Shown here piece by piece: positions 63,495-64,000 of a DNA stretch of 64,000 nt. Positions within the stretch are counted from its first letter, which is position 1. Every line of letters starts with the position of its first letter. The position numbers and the translations under genes are program-made. Below the pieces are notes generated by a model, which did not search any database, had not been told where the DNA came from, and saw only the letters and a program-made list of their open reading frames with translations. Source of the DNA: Leptospiraceae bacterium (lineage in GTDB: Bacteria > Spirochaetota > Leptospiria > Leptospirales > Leptospiraceae); NCBI GenBank assembly GCA_024233865.1, contig JACKPA010000011.1, positions 62,001 to 126,000 of the forward strand, given 5' to 3'.

Positions 63495-63668
63495 AACGTG
63501 AGTTCGATGTAACTTTCCTAACGAGTGACTTAAGTCGCTCGTTACTAGAAATCAAAGGTTTACATTGAATTTGTAAGCAAAAATATTGGTTTTTGTAGTG
63601 AAATTATAGTAACGAGCGGTTTAAACCGCTCGAAAAAAGAAGGTTAAACCTTATGTCGAACTCACGTT
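63495..63668. mobile_element. MITE-like element, copy 2 (174 bp)
   Basis: The ends AACGTGAGTTCGA (63495-63507) and TCGAACTCACGTT (63656-63668) are identical to those of copy 1 at 38771-38924. ATTTT flanks both sides (63490-63494 and 63669-63673), a candidate target duplication. The interior differs from copy 1 and holds GAGTGACTTAAGTCGCTC and CGAGCGGTTTAAACCGCTCG palindromes. Position 14 is T at the left end and C at the right end in both copies, and the next bases are TAAC left and TAAGG right, so the left and right ends are distinct. Confidence 0.87.
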
Positions 63669-64000
63669 ATTTTAAAATATGAGGACGAAATTGCTAAACT
63701 ATTAGAAAGGTTAGGGAAAGATATGACAGCAGTGCAAGAAAGAGTGTTAGAATTAACCAATAAATGGGGTATTAGAGAACGAATATCCAAAGAAGAGTTT
63801 GAGAAAGGACTTAAGAAAAGAGAGAGAAAAAGAGCTATCAAAACAGCTATTCATTTAAAAAATGTAGGAATGAATGTAGAATTTATCGCTAAGATGGTTG
63901 AATTACCAGAGCATTGGTTGGAAAGATTTTTTAAGAAACTAAAGACAATTAATTTTACTTGATATTAAAAATGCTTGTAGCAAATTAACTCAATAATAAC

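Larger units (their letters stand above)
63316..63962 (+). pseudogene. Decayed Rpn/YhgA-like nuclease gene broken by repeats
   Basis: The N-terminal trace MNKKTYDEIFKNRIKQFFEKF (63316-63378, quoted in part: TYDEIFKNRIKQFFEKF) resembles the start of Rpn-type PD-(D/E)XK proteins. The C-terminal part resumes after the MITE at about 63672: YEDEIAKLLERLGKD and later RAIKTAIHLKNVGMNVEFIA and WLERFFKKL, the usual end of this group. The catalytic middle is lost and replaced by a 92-bp palindromic repeat and the MITE. The assignment is based on pattern only. Confidence 0.5.

Noticed and set aside
1..64000. CRISPR arrays, tRNA and rRNA genes
   Set aside because: I looked in the gaps and saw no regularly spaced direct repeats and no cloverleaf or rRNA-like sequence. 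A covariance-model scan would be needed to be certain.

Overview
This is AT-rich, densely coded bacterial DNA from a Gram-negative-type cell: it encodes an OmpA domain, TolC/CzcC and CzcB homologues, TonB, HtrA and many lipoproteins. Housekeeping genes include aroA, recA, ruvB, sdhCAB, thiS-thiE and rsmE. The relaxed lipoprotein boxes (for example FFQC, LNC, FSC), the one-subunit cytochrome b558-type SdhC and the gene mix suggest a spirochaete, most likely Leptospirales. This is an inference from gene content, since no rRNA gene lies in the window. I see no tRNA, rRNA or CRISPR array.

Region 1 (1-18226) is a surface-polysaccharide locus. It holds a split transketolase, a GDP-fucose-synthase-like reductase, a B12-binding-type radical SAM enzyme, an MtnA-like isomerase, a Nudix hydrolase, an NAD-dependent epimerase, an HddA-like GHMP kinase, five large membrane proteins of GT-C type, a flippase-like membrane protein, a family 2 glycosyltransferase and an HddC-like nucleotidyltransferase. 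Together they look like a route to activated (possibly heptose-derived) sugars plus membrane enzymes that use lipid-linked sugars.

Region 2 (18284-38713) is mixed core and accessory DNA: thiE/thiS, a Cys-rich lipoprotein, rsmE, aroA, a three-gene sensory unit (solute-binding lipoprotein, hybrid histidine kinase, receiver-kinase), a TolC-type channel and periplasmic adaptor without their pump followed by a lipase-like lipoprotein, an unusual six-TM chemoreceptor, two inverted copies of a 67-residue membrane protein, a solute-binding/OmpA fusion next to a coiled-coil membrane protein, recA, and a nucleoside phosphorylase-like gene.

Region 3 (38771-57515) holds a MITE-like element, a methyltransferase with a nuclease-like N-terminus, a MEMO-family lipoprotein, a TSUP transporter, an M32 carboxypeptidase, an exported protein made of four glutaredoxin-like domains, a TonB-like protein overlapping ruvB, an HtrA protease, a variant Hsp70 operon (Hsp70, membrane-anchored GrpE-like protein, J-domain/TPR protein with a PPD instead of HPD motif), and sdhCAB.

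Region 4 (57516-64000) is an accessory island: palindromic repeats, an IS91-type transposase remnant, a broken AAA ATPase gene, an intact AAA/DUF4143 ATPase, a compact type II restriction-modification operon, a second copy of the MITE-like element and a decayed Rpn-like gene. The best candidates for a little-described system are the membrane-tethered Hsp70 operon and the tetra-glutaredoxin protein. The MITE family defined by the shared end AACGTGAGTTCGA is the clearest new mobile feature.
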